This document shows positions 48,885-61,130 of a DNA stretch of 64,000 bases, one piece after another. The stretch is from Spongilla lacustris (taxonomy: Eukaryota; Porifera; Demospongiae; Spongillida; Spongillidae). The number at the start of each line of letters is the position of its first letter. Within the stretch, counting starts at the first letter, position 1. Position numbers and translations under genes: made by a program. The notes under the pieces are model-generated. The model was not told the origin of the DNA, made no database searches, and was given only the letters and a program-made list of their open reading frames with translations. Where the stretch lies: assembly GCA_949361645.1 (NCBI GenBank), contig OX442426.1, forward strand, positions 5,960,278-6,024,277, in the 5' to 3' direction.

Positions 48885-50219
48885 CAGCTGACGTACTGGT
48901 GCCCAGCTGATGTGCTGGTGCCCAGCTGATGTACTGATGTACTGGTGCCCAGCTGATGTACTGGTGCCTAGCTGATGTACTGGTACCCAGCTGATGTACT
49001 GGTGCCCAGCTGATGTACTGATGCCCAGCTGATGTACTGGTGCCCAGCTGATGTACTGGTGCCCAGCTGATGTACTGGTGCCCAGCTGATGTACTGGTGC
49101 CTAGCTGATGTACTGGTGCCCAGCTGATGTACTGGTGCCTAGCTGATGTACTGGTGCCCAGCTGATGTACTGGTGCCTAGCTGATGTACTGGTGCCTAGC
49201 TGATGTACTGGTGCCCAGCTGATCTACTGGTGCCTAACTGATGTACTGGTGCCTAGTTGATGTACTGGTGCCTAGCTGATGTACTGATGCCTAGCTGATG
49301 TACTGGTGCCTAGCTGATGTACTGGTGCTTAACTGATGTACTGGTGCCTAGTTGATGTACTGGTGCCTAGCTGATGTACTGGTGCCTAGCTGATGTACTG
49401 GTGCTTAACTGATGTACTGGTGCCTAGTTGATGTACTGGTGCCTAGCTGATGTACTGGTGCCTAGCTGATGTACTGGTGCCTAGCTGATGTACTGATGCC
49501 TAGCTGACGCACTGGTGCCCAGCTGATGTACTGGTGCCCAGCTGATGTACTGGTGCCTAGCTGATGTACTGGTGCCTAGCTGATGTACTGGTGCCTAGTT
49601 GATGTACTGGTGCCTAACTGATGTACTGGTGCCCAGCTGATGTACTGGTGCCTAACTGATGTACTGGTGCCTAGTTGATGTACTGGTGCCTAGCTGATGT
49701 ACTGGTGCCTAGCTGATGTACTGATGCCTAGCTGACGCACTGGTGCCCAGCTGATGTACTGGTGCCCAGCTGATGTACTGGTGCCTAGCTGATGTACTGG
49801 TGCCTAGCTGATGTACTGATGCCTAGCTGACGTGCTGGTGCCTGGCTGACATACTGGTGCCTAGCTGATGTACTGGTGCCTAGCTGATGTACTGGTGCCC
49901 AGCTGATGTACTGGTGCCTAGCTGATGTACTGGTGCCTAGCTGATGTACTGTTGCCTAGCTGATGTACTGGTGCCTAGCTAACGTACTGGTGCCTAGCTG
50001 ACGTACTGGTGCCTGGCTGACGTACTGGTGCCTAGCTGATGTACTGGTGCCTAGCTGATGTACTGGTGCCTAGCTGATGTACTGGTGCCCAGCTGATGTA
50101 CTGGTGCCTAGCTGATGTACTGGTGCCTAGCTGATGTACTGTTGCCTAGCTGATGTACTGGTGCCTAGCTAACGTACTGGTGCCCAGCTGACGTACTGGT
50201 GCCTAGCTGATGTACTGGT
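48885..50219. repeat. 19-bp minisatellite expanded to about 70 copies
   Basis: 1,335 bp of the same 19-bp repeat that has 12-15 copies in units 1-3. Higher-order blocks are visible: the stretch at about 49490-49580 recurs at about 49720-49810, and 49860-50010 recurs at 50040-50190. Confidence 0.95.
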
Positions 50220-51160
50220 CGTGTGTTGCATTGTAATGCTTGTATCTATTATAATATAGTATCATTAAAATTATTTGAAATGTACGATATTTACTATGTA
50301 ACATTGTGATGAATTATTTGCACTGAATCTTGATTACTGGCTGTCGTTCTGTGAGCTCTTCAGTCTTCATCTCCACAAGGATGGCAGATGGAGTTGATGA
50401 TCGTGCTTAATTCCAATCAGTTGGGACACTGAGTTGAGCTTTGTATTTATGGTGGCTGCCAATTTTCTTTGCAACGACATTGAGGTACCAATACATTCCA
50501 TGGCAAGTGTAGGCAGTTGAAGATTGTATAACTATAAAGCACCAACCAACAGTCCATTAACCTTCATGTATGCATCAAAACGATTCACTGTTAAAGTGTT
50601 ATAATGCTAAACACCATTAATAATGCATGGAGGTAACTGACTACTGATGTGAAAAATTTGGCATTTGCTCATAATGTCGAAAGCTATCATCAGGATCTAT
50701 GATTTTGATTTTAACTTGATATTGCATCAGTATAATTCTGCTCACATATATACTGTGTTGGTCTACGTAAAGAGGTAAGATGTAGAAATAACACTTACGG
50801 TTTAACAAAATTCACAGTTCTTAAGCAAATACACACAGAAAGATCAGTAGTCCATTGCATCGACCTGCATGTCTGCCACCTGCAATGATCTTATAAGGAT
50901 TGCCCTGGCATTTGCTCTCACAAGCACAATGCTCAATCTGCGCAAAGAGGTGGGGTTTTTTATTTCACAATGTACATGTAGATTTATTTCGCTTGCTTAA
51001 TAATTATTACACTTACATGAATGCAATACATGGTATGGCGATAACTGGATTACGTTGACTTGTCATGGAATGTCAACTTCTTGGAAGCATATAGTGTATG
51101 AAATGCATGAGTAACCCAGTCAAGGATGCCAAAGCATATTTGGCGTTTCATTTTTTCCAA
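50220..51160. other. Array spacer, nothing recognised
   Basis: Homologue of 9021-9867 with about 80 extra bases near 50505-50565. Confidence 0.5.
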
Positions 51161-51960
51161 GGTTTGTAATGAGGAAGTAAAGCTGTGGGCTTAAAAGGTT
51201 TACTTGTTAAGATTAGAAATGGCGTGGTCATACACACATGGCCAAATAACCATGGCAACCACCCCCTCTCCACCACCTCTTTGAAGCAAAGCCAAGACAT
51301 TCCTCGCAGAATACCTTAAACCTGCAAGAGCACCATCACCCATGTACCAGGCATGGAAATTCAGACCAGCACAAATGTCTCTGGTTGAAATTGCTGACTC
51401 CAGGACGTTTAAGACCAAAGAGAACAACAATTGGCCCAGAGAGATGCCCTACTGAAGGCCCAGTTCTGAGGTAAGGCAGTCTAAGAGATGCCAGAGGAAC
51501 AGGTGATCGCCCTAACGCTATTTCACCCAAGGAGAACAGTCTCGGTGGCAGTGATGGCTTCCCCTGGAGATGCCAAGTTGTTAAACACCTCTATAGCTTG
51601 TGACAGGTGGTGGACCGATTGAGATCCAAAACCAGATAACCAAATGAAGGAGATGAAAGCTGCAGATGAGTGGTGAGACAATGACCGCAGTTCTAGGCCT
51701 CCTCTGGGTGCTCATGCACTGTCTGAAAGCCCTACAGATGTCATCATCTAAACGACTGAGAGCCTTTGATGAAAGTGATGGTGGTGTTGATCGGGCGGTT
51801 TACAAAACCCCGGCACCACTTATACGAAGAAGGACCAAGGCAACCTGAGGGGGTCTAGCCTCCATCCGTTTGGTGGAGATGAATGAGGTCTGGAGCAGAA
51901 AACTAGGTACAGGTCTCCAAGGCAACACCACGTCTTGTCCTAAGCTTTCCAGAAGGGAAA
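51161..51960 (-). mobile_element. Decayed RT fragment (-), unit 4
   Basis: Homologue of 9868-10700. Here the minus strand is open through SFISTKRMEARPPQVALVLL, which shows the region just after the catalytic domain more clearly. The active site reads WYMGDGALAG. Confidence 0.75.
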
Positions 51961-53667
51961 AAAATAAAATAATACATCTAGAAACTAACTCATGCAACAT
52001 CATGCTATCCATATGTATGCCACTTGCCGTCGTGTCACAACAATGTGTATGTAATAATATACATGCATATTTTAATGCATTGTATTGAGAATACTAATTG
52101 CACATGATTGCAGCACGTGTGCAAGAATCATATCCCGGACGATTTACCAAGGCATCCGAATCCACTTCCTACGATTTTAAGATTGGTTTCTGAAATGGTG
52201 TAAATTCCAGATGGGAATCAATTTCGTATCATGGTTACAATTAATGATTACACAGATGCTCATTAGATATTCCTGACGTCAAACGTCCGTCAACTACCCG
52301 CGCACTCGTCCATTCAAATGTATGAAACATTTCACGCTTTTGACTCATATTAATAAAGTCAGGTGCAGCTTGACTTCCCCATGCAATTATATGTTCAAAG
52401 GTTTATGCATTTCCATATACGTATGGGGGTTTTTTTTTTTTCAGCGTAGTGGTTACAATTAAACAACAGCTACATGTAGGCCTTATGGGATATCTGCAGT
52501 AGGGTTCACTCCACCCTGCTGTACTTACTTAACTTACATAACATTAATCATTTTAATGTTATGGTCGCCGTACTATAGTAGTATGGAAAACTAGTCTACT
52601 GTCGGTTTAGATAGGCCTACCTTTATATAGTTAAAAAAATAAGTAGCTACATACAACATTGAAATATATACAAACAATTTGCGACCCGAGGATTTGTATT
52701 CAACTTGCAATAACGTTCGAAACAGAAATGTAATGATTATTATTATCTCAGTTTTTAAAGTCGCGCAAATCAACCGTTTTTACCTTTATGTTACACAAAG
52801 TCATTTGACCATGTCAATTATAGCAAAATCATTTGTACACGAATTTAACTGCATGGGCTTGACCCACTGTTGTGTGGAGCCACATTTGTGGCGGCGAAAT
52901 ACTTTCACTGCCACATACATGTATATGTACGACACTTCAGTTCAGAGTAATAATATACTACGCTTCCCATTTTAGTACTAGGCAGTACATTAGTGCATTT
53001 ACATATGCCATTACTTGCCTTTGTGTATACTATATGCATGAGCACATAAAATATCATCATTATCATTATCGATATACTGTTTTATAATATATATGCAACA
53101 TGAATACTACCCCTTAGTACATATAACGAGGCATACAACGATTATCCACTGGTTTTGTGAGGAGACTGTATTATATAAGTATGTCCCCAGAGAAGTTTCA
53201 TACATCCCATGTGCGTGAGCGATATCCCGAAAGCTTTATATTCATCCACTTCCTACATGGCGATTGCATGCCCGTGCATGCATGAACATTCCAAACCAGA
53301 ATCGATTATTTCCTGTTTACTGTAATGCACCCGAATACATCTTTTAAAGGCATGCAGCAGAACTGACATGTAATTCACGTGATCTCTTATGTATACATTA
53401 TACATGAATATGGACCATAATAATAGCATGCACTAAATGGGTTTTAACCTCACAGTTCAAGGTCATCTTGTTGAGCTCGTCAAGTTACAAGTACCTGTGT
53501 TGTTATTTTTTTATTTTAAAGTACATAAAATATGCATATGCATGCCACTACTATTTTACTGATACATACATCCTAGCTGGCCTACTGATTGCATCCATAC
53601 ATGGAACGAGCACGCTTGGCTGATTAGTAAATCACATCCATCATTAAGCAAGTCATTACATAGATGG
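51961..53667. other. Spacer and 5' flank of A5
   Basis: Homologue of 10701-12877 without the LINE insertion; about 200 bp around the insertion site are missing (junction near 52745). Confidence 0.55.
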
Positions 53668-53674
53668 TATAAAA
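53668..53674 (+). promoter_or_regulatory. TATA box of A5
   Basis: TATAAAA 92 bp before the ATG. Confidence 0.75.
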
Positions 53675-53759
53675 TCGCTCTGTTCGCCTGCCGATATCCA
53701 CAATCAAACAGCTGGGAGACTCTAGAAACTGACGTGACAAGAAGCGCAATCTATAGAAA

Positions 53760-54346
53760 ATGAAAGTCCAATTGGCCGCGGCTTGTTTTCTTGCTCTCGT
53801 CATTGTAACAGTTGACGCTACCACTTCTCCTCTGGAGGATATGAAATATCATTTCCTAGCATTGAGTGCTTTAGCCTCCTCAGTAAGTGTATATAAGTCG
53901 TGGCTTCTAGTTGCATTCCATCACCTGCATGCATTGTATCCTTGTAAAGTATGATCTAAACGACGCTACCAAATTTCAAGCCATGTGCACAGTTCTTAGA
54001 CAAGTGAGAAGCAATCAGTGCAACGAAACCGATAACCTCGATCAAATTAGAAATATCACGTGCTTCTATGTGTCGGCTATGCCAGTAAATTATTCTGCAT
54101 GTCAAAATGTCGCCTTTTTCATCATAGGGCATCAACCCAAACTACACATGTGAGCAAACGGTGGACGTGATATGCGTCCTTGAGGAAATCAGACTCTTGC
54201 AGATAGCTAATAAACTGTCATGGGTTATCAATGGCGTTCAAAGTCCTTCTTCCTTCACGCAAAGCGACACTTGCAAATGGATTAAGAATGTTTTCATCCT
54301 CCAAGAGTTAGATGTACAGCAGTTACAGTTACCTCAGAATTGTTAA
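53760..54346 (+). CDS. A5: subfamily A secreted protein, A3-like (158 aa), with a 43-bp intron
   Basis: Exons 53760-53882, 53950-54084 and 54128-54346. Signal peptide MKVQLAAACFLALVIVTVDA. The protein resembles A3 (LEDMKYHF, SAMP, LQIANKLSW, ELDVQQLQ) with ITCFYVS and EQTVDVIC changes. Intron 2 is only 43 bp (GTAAAT...CATAG) against 90 bp in A3. It looks as if 47 bp were lost between two GTAA copies, so that an internal GTAAAT now serves as donor. If this donor is not used, the frame runs on only to a nearby stop. Splicing efficiency is the main doubt. Confidence 0.78.
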
Positions 54347-55150
54347 CTTTTCATTCGCTGCGTGTTCGAGTCTAATGTAAAACATATCACATGCACTTGT
54401 CACTCATTACCATAATTTGAAAGCATACTTATATTGCATATAGTAGGAATGGAATGCGTATACGGATGGAACGCGTGTCTACATCCAGTGGGACCAGATC
54501 ATTAGCGTTGAAAATCAATGAACAAAAGCTAGCTACTGGACGGAACGATTGTGAAGCTTCTGCCGAGTGTTATGGCGGGGTGGAGGAGGGGAAAAGTTCT
54601 CAAAATGATCCGCTAATTTATTAGAGGAATACATTTTCAAATGCCATGCAGCTTAGCTCTATACTTATGGCAATGCACTAAAAGTAACTGCCGGTGAGCC
54701 CTGGGAGGTATCTAGCGTTTGCATGTCGAAGTGATTTATTTTCACGGTTAAGCTCCTGAACAGTTCAGTGCATTGGCTAGTTGAATAAATGCTTTTAATC
54801 CTCGGTTAATAATTTTTAAAATCCATTGGTGTGTCGTATATTGTGAATTAAGCTCTTCTTCATGATATATTCATACGTTACTTAATAACTCCTTAAAAAA
54901 ACGAATCTAACCGGCAGTATTTCTTGTGTGGAATGTACACCGCATGTCAGGTTCAGAAGTCACTTCCAATATATGAGTTCGATGAGGATCGTTTCGCATT
55001 GATCTGGATTGAGTGAATCTTATTGCGGACTTCGTGCACGCGAGCTTCTTCATTCGCATATTGCGGCCAGTTCACCAGCCATCTTTCATGCGGTATGCAA
55101 TTATAAGGTTTGTAAATTGAGTTTTTTTTTGTTTTTTTGTACATGTGTAT
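54347..55150. repeat. A3/A5-type 3' flank
   Basis: Homologue of 39559-40370 with small indels, including an extra GGCGGGGTGGAGGAGGGG near 54572. Confidence 0.75.
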
Positions 55151-56243
55151 TGTTTATTAGAAGTGATTTATCTTCAGCTACATGTAGTGTTTTAAGTGGA
55201 CCTGGACAAATTATTCAGCCGCACGCCAAATTGAGTCATCGTTGCATGGGTAAAACATTTGCATGTAAAATCCAAAATAAATATTTATAATTATGGACAA
55301 TTAACTCTTCTTCTGAATGCTATATTATAAACACTGGGCAACAATGGTAACCATAAGACAAAAAATGATTCCTGTTTGGAATGTGATGTGCCCTTTTCAG
55401 AAATCACGTGCTTTAAAAGCGTATAGGAAGTGGATTCGGATGCCTTGGTAAATCATCACAGGATGGTGGCCGGACAAATCTTAATTTTTTTCCGCTCCGG
55501 TTACATTAGTATGTCGTGGGGTTGGAACCCAAATCTTTCACTTCCTTACTGCATGCAATACCTATTAGGACTCCAAATCGTAATTTGATGTTTAAAACAC
55601 TTTTTTTTTTTTCACTATATGCAGCGTATGATGCTTATCCATATGCACAAGATAACGTAGGGAGGATTGTATTATTGATGGTAACGTCAATTGGGAGAAA
55701 GATTAGCCATGCTGAGTTCAGTTTTTCTGATATAACTTTTTACCTATCTGTATTAAACCCAAAGGACTGATTCTTACTTCAATTAACCGCTTCTACCCAC
55801 GCGCATCCTCGTGATAACGGAAGTGGCGGTAAGCTGTATAATATAATAAGCGCTTGGCTGCACATGCATGCATTAATTGTTATAATCACATCCTACGTAT
55901 ACGCTTCCAAGAAGTTACCATTCCACTGGTGGTTATGACTACAGGGCATTCAACGATCAAGCTATATATTCTTTTAACGTGGGCTGAAGTGCTGAGGCGA
56001 AACTTTTAACCAACTAAAATATACCATGCAAATAGATCATATGTAAAGTAATATTTCAATATACACCAACAAATTGCGACCCGAGGTTTTGCATTCAATT
56101 AACTTGCCTGTGAACTGAACTGATTCGTTCAATAAGAACCACCCCGCAGCTACATGTGGTTGCAGCATGCATAACAATATTCCGAACAATTTACCATGCG
56201 TCCGTAAAACTCTGTATCCATATCGTACGCTTCTAGACTGACA
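55151..56243. other. Common A-gene 3' flank, cut at a junction
   Basis: Homologue of 13650-14740; at about 56243 (GACTGAC joined to ATACATATATGTATTGG) it jumps to sequence equivalent to about 11120. Confidence 0.6.
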
Positions 56244-57706
56244 TACATATATGTATTGGTCTTTTTTTTTTTTCAGCATAGTGGTTACAATTGAACAACA
56301 GCTACATGTAGGCCTTATGTGATATCTGCAGTAGGATTCACTCCACCCTGCTGTAGTTACTTAACTTACATAACATTAATCATTTTAATGTTATGGTCGC
56401 CGTACAATAGTGCCTACCTTTATATAGTTAAAATATAAGTATAGCTACAGACCACATATAAAGTTATATTAAAATATATACAAACAATTTGCGACCCGAG
56501 GATTTGTATTCACCTTGCAATAAAAATAAATAACGTTCAGAACAGAAATGTAGGGTGCCATCGTTTAAGGCTTCTTCAGTTAGTGGAACAAACTGTACTA
56601 TATAGTAGGTAGAAATGTAATGATTCTTTTTTTACCTGCAATTATTAAAGCAGCAACTCAACATATATGCACAGCAACTCAACATATATGCATGTGCGTA
56701 TGCATGCACAAGTTTACAGGATTATAGTGCATATTGATAATACCAAGCATGCATTTACAAAATTATCCTTTTAAAGTCGCGCAAATCAATCGTTTTTACC
56801 TTTATGTTACACAAAGTCATTTGACCATGTCAATCATAGCAAGACCATCTGTACACGAATTTAACTGCATGGGCTTGACCCACTGTACATGTTGTATGGA
56901 GCCAACGAAATGCTTTCACTGCCACATATATGTATATGTACGACACTTTCAGAGTAACATTATACTACGCTTCCCGTTTTAGTACTAGGCAGTACATTAG
57001 TGCATGTACATATGTCATTACTTGCCCATGAGCACATAAATTATTATCATTATCATTATCGATGGTACATGTATACACTGGTTTATAATATATGCAACGT
57101 GAATATTATTATATTACCCCCTAGTACTATATAACGAGGCATACTGCGAAATTTATCCACTGGTTTTTGTGAGGAGGCTGTATTATATAAGTATGTCCCC
57201 AGAGAAGTTTCTTACATCCCATGTGCGTGAGCGATATCCCGAAAGCTTTATATTCATCCACTTCCTGCACGGCGATTGCATGCCCGTGCATGCATGAACA
57301 TTCCAAACCACAATCGTTTTTCTCCTGGCTACTGTAATGCACCCAAATACATTTACAGTATCTGTTAAATGCAATTACATGAATGAATATTGCATGCAGC
57401 AGAACTGACATGTAATTCACGTGATCTCTTATGTATACTTTATACATGAATATGGACCATAATAATAGCATGCACTAAATGGGTTTTAACCTCACAGTTC
57501 AAGGTCATCTTGTTGAGCTGGTCAAGTTACAAGTACCTGTGTTGTTTTTTTTTTTTTAAAGCAGTACATAAAATATGCATATGCCACTACTATTCTATTG
57601 CATGATACATACATCCTAGCTGGCCTATAGATTGCATACATGGAACGAGCACGCTTGGCTGATTAGTACATCACATCCATCATTAAGCAAGTCATTACAT
57701 AGATGG
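56244..57706. other. 5' flank of A6
   Basis: Homologue of 11120-12877 without the LINE insertion. Confidence 0.5.
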
Positions 57707-57798
57707 TATAAAATCGCTCTGTTCGCCTGCTGATATCCACAATCAAACAGCTGGGAGACTCCAGAAACTGACGTGATAAGAAGCGCAATCTATAGAAA

Positions 57799-58443
57799 AT
57801 GAAAGTCCAATTGGCCGCGGCTTGTTTTCTTGCTCTCGTCATTGTACAAGTTGGTGCTACCACTTCTCCTTTGGATGATATGAAATATAATTTCCTAGCA
57901 TTGAGTGCTTTAGCCTCCTCAGTAAGTGTATATAAGTCGTGGCTTCTAGTTGTATTCCATCACCTGCATTATATCCTTGTAAAGTATGATCTAAACGACG
58001 CTACCAAATTTCAAGCCATGTGCACAGTTTTATAGACAAGTGAGAAGCAATCAGTGCAACGAAACCGATAACCTCGATCAAATTAGAAACATCACGTGCT
58101 CCTATGTATCGGACATGTGGGTAAGTCGGCTAGTGGAACTACTGAGATCGAGCGAATACATTATATGCATGTGTGTATCCTGCATGTGAAAATGTCACCT
58201 TTTGCATTATAGGGCATCAACCCAAACTACACATGTAAGCAAATGGTGGACGTGATATGCGTCCTTGAGGAAATCAGAATATTGGAGATCTTTAGTAATC
58301 TGTCATGGGAAATCTCTATCAGTGGTGTTCAAACTCCTTCTCCCTTCACGCAAAGCGACACTTGCAAATGGATTAAGAATATATTCGTATTCCAAAACCA
58401 AGAATTACGTGCACATGGATTACAGTTACCTCAGAATTGTTAA
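57799..58443 (+). pseudogene. A6: A gene with a 1-bp insertion in exon 2
   Basis: Exons 57799-57921, 57985-58120 and 58213-58443. Exon 2 is 136 bp instead of 135. CAGTTCTTAGAC of the other genes reads CAGTTTTATAGAC here, giving a TAG at 58033-58035 right after MCTVL. Everything else is intact: TATA box at 57707-57713, signal peptide, splice sites, and an A4-like exon 3 with GVQTPSPF. ATTAAA at 58450-58455. The lesion is a single base in an otherwise perfect gene, so it is either very young or a sequencing or assembly error. Confidence 0.75.
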
Positions 58444-60470
58444 CTTTTCATTAAACTGAAGTTCTTTTTATTTTATTTTTATGTGTATTAGGTATTATAA
58501 GTGATTTATCTTCAGCTACATGTAGTGTTTTAAGTGGACCTGGACAAATAATTCAGCGCATGCCAAATTAAATCATCCTTGGGTCAAAATTTGCATGTCA
58601 AATCCGTCTGAGTGTCATGATTAATATTTATGTGGTCAATTAACTCTTCTTCTGAATGCTATATTTTAATCAATAAGCACTGGGCAATAATGGTAACCAT
58701 AAGAGAAAAAAACGATTCCCGTTTGAAACGTGATGTGCCATTTTCGTGTTTATATAGGATGTGGATTCGGATGCCTTGGTAAATCATCACAGGATGGTAG
58801 ACACTTCTCTCCGGACAAATCTTTGATCCGCCCCGGTTACATTAGTATGTCGTGGGGCTGGAACCCAAATCTTTCACTTCCTTAATGCATGCAATACCTG
58901 TAAGGACTCCAAATTGTAATTTGATGTTTAACACTTTTTCACTATGCAGCGTATGATGCTTATCTATATGCACAAGATAACATAGGAAGGATTGCATTAT
59001 TGATGGTAACGTCAATTGGGAGAAAGGTTAGCCATGGTGAGGTGCATGAGTTTTTCTGATAGAGCCTTTTACCGTTTGTATTAAACCCAAAGGACTGATT
59101 CGTACTTCAATTAACCGCTTCTACCCACGCGCACGTACGCGTGCATCCCTCATAACTACGGAAGTGGCGATAAGCTGTATAGTATAATAAGCGCTTGACT
59201 ACACATGCATGCATTAATTGTAATCACATCCTACGTATACGCTTCCAAGAAGTTACCATTCCACTGGTGGTTATGACTACATAAAATTAAAATAAAACAT
59301 AATTGTTGCCAAATGTCCTAATAACGTGGGCTGAAATGCTGCGCACAGATATAAATATTCATAAATTTCGATACTTTTATAAATAGATCATATAAAGTAA
59401 TATTATAATATACACAAACAAATTGCGACCCAAGGTTTTGCATCCAAATTGCCAGTGAACTGAACTTATTTGTTTAAGTCACCTTCGAGTACCTATACCA
59501 TCCCGCAGCTGCATGTGGTTGCAGCATGCAAAACCATATCCCGAACAATTTACCATGAGTCCGTAAAACTCCGTATCCATAACCTACGCTTTTAGACTGA
59601 CCGCGCTTCCGCACCACCACATCGAACCGCATCGATCTAGACTCAATCCGCCCCGCACTAGGCGATTAGTATAGTATACATGAAGATCACGTGCACTGAT
59701 GAGACTCACTCGATCCGGATCCCATAGATGCACATCGAACCGCGCGTTGAACACATATCGCGACTACTAAATAGTGACTTCTTGGAAGCGTATATAGAAT
59801 GTGGATGCATGGGTTGTCAAGCCACATTGACTCGTCTCCCAGGTGCAATAAGGGTGGGAGCGGTTTTTTAAAAAAGGGTGGGGTGGTGAGGGTGAGTGCC
59901 CTATGACGTCGTGTAGTGTAGATACAAGTCAGTATGAAGGCTACACACACTTCACATACATGTACATGTCTCATTATGTAACGCGCATACTTAGCTCCGC
60001 ATTTTGCTGATAATAGGTGGGGACATTCTTTAAAAGACAACTTCCGTTTTGAAGCGGCTTACCTGCGTCACTGCATGAACACGCGTCAAAGAAAAAAATT
60101 CTGGGAATGGCGATTAGCACACAGGCTATTTCCTGTACACGCATTGACAACCGCATGCGCGCGCATGCTTTGAATGCCAATGATCGCAATTTTCGCCTCG
60201 ATCCTTTATCAGTTATGCCGTATGCTCTCAAACATAATTTCGATTTCACAATCATTCTTCATACGGATGGGAGACATATATAATTTGCAAACGGTGTAGA
60301 CTACAAGCACATAAAATTCATGCAGATACATTGGTTACATGTACATGCACTGCCATTAACATCATATGAGCGCTCAAATTACATGTAGATATCGTAACTA
60401 ATTAATTTACGAGAGTCTTGTGGTTTACAACTACTATGTACGTGACATGGATGTCACCACTAAGAGTAAC
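58444..60470. other. Spacer between A6 and B8
   Basis: Homologue of 13594-15570; closest match in the window to the left edge 1-1250. Confidence 0.55.
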
Positions 60471-60478
60471 TATAAAAA
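60471..60478 (+). promoter_or_regulatory. TATA box of B8
   Basis: TATAAAAA 82 bp before the ATG. Confidence 0.75.
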
Positions 60479-60552
60479 CGTATGCTGGTAGACAATTCAT
60501 CATTCGGCTCTCACTATAGAGAGTGGAAAGTAAACTGAGCTATTCAAACAAA

Positions 60553-61130
60553 ATGGCTGTTTGGTTCGTCGCGACTTTTCTCCTCCATTTTGTCATCGTT
60601 GTCTCTACTACTCCTCTGGAGGACATCAGAAACCATTTTCTCTACTTAAATGACTTAACCAGTACTCAATATGTAAGTGTTGCTGCCTTCCCACGTGATA
60701 CTCTTGCATGAACTGATTTACGCCTGCTTATCATTTGCAGTATGTTCTCAGTGACGTAACCAAATTTCAAGCCATGTGCAAAGTTCTTAGACAAGTGAGA
60801 AGCAATCAGTGTAACGAGACCGATAGCCTGGAACATGTTAGAAATGCCACGTGCTCCTATGTATCGGTACGTTTAGACATCTGGTGCTATTCGTGAAATG
60901 ACGTCCCGTGTTCTTTGTAGCGTACCAACCCTGCCTACACATGTGAGCAAATGGTGGACGTGATATGCGTTCTTGAGGAAATCAGACTCTTGAAGATAGA
61001 TCGCACCATTTCGATCACTTGGTCTAATACCATCAGCACTCAATATCAAACTCCAAGTTCTTTCTTGCAAAGCACTGTCTGCGACTGGTTAAAGAAGACA
61101 TTTGCATTACAAATCTGCGCGGATATTTAA
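60553..61130 (+). CDS. B8: subfamily B secreted protein (151 aa), intact
   Basis: Exons 60553-60672, 60741-60866 and 60921-61130. The ATG at 60553 matches B2 and B4; an in-frame ATG at 60523 lies in the leader and is absent as such from the others. Protein as B2 except KFQAMCKVL for KFHAMCTVL in exon 2. KFQ is the residue found in A genes, and MCKVL occurs in the dead B1 and B7, so short gene-conversion tracts are possible. Confidence 0.86.

Larger units (their letters stand above)
46506..56243 (+). repeat. Segmental array, unit 4 (rearranged)
   Basis: Starts inside a unit (match to about 6470) and runs B7, MITE, minisatellite, RT (-), A5, A3-type 3' flank, common A flank. It ends at about 56243, where the sequence jumps back to a point equivalent to 11120. 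Confidence 0.8.

Noticed and set aside
8751..50219. CRISPR-like repeats
   Set aside because: The 19-bp units are head to tail without unique spacers, in a eukaryotic context.
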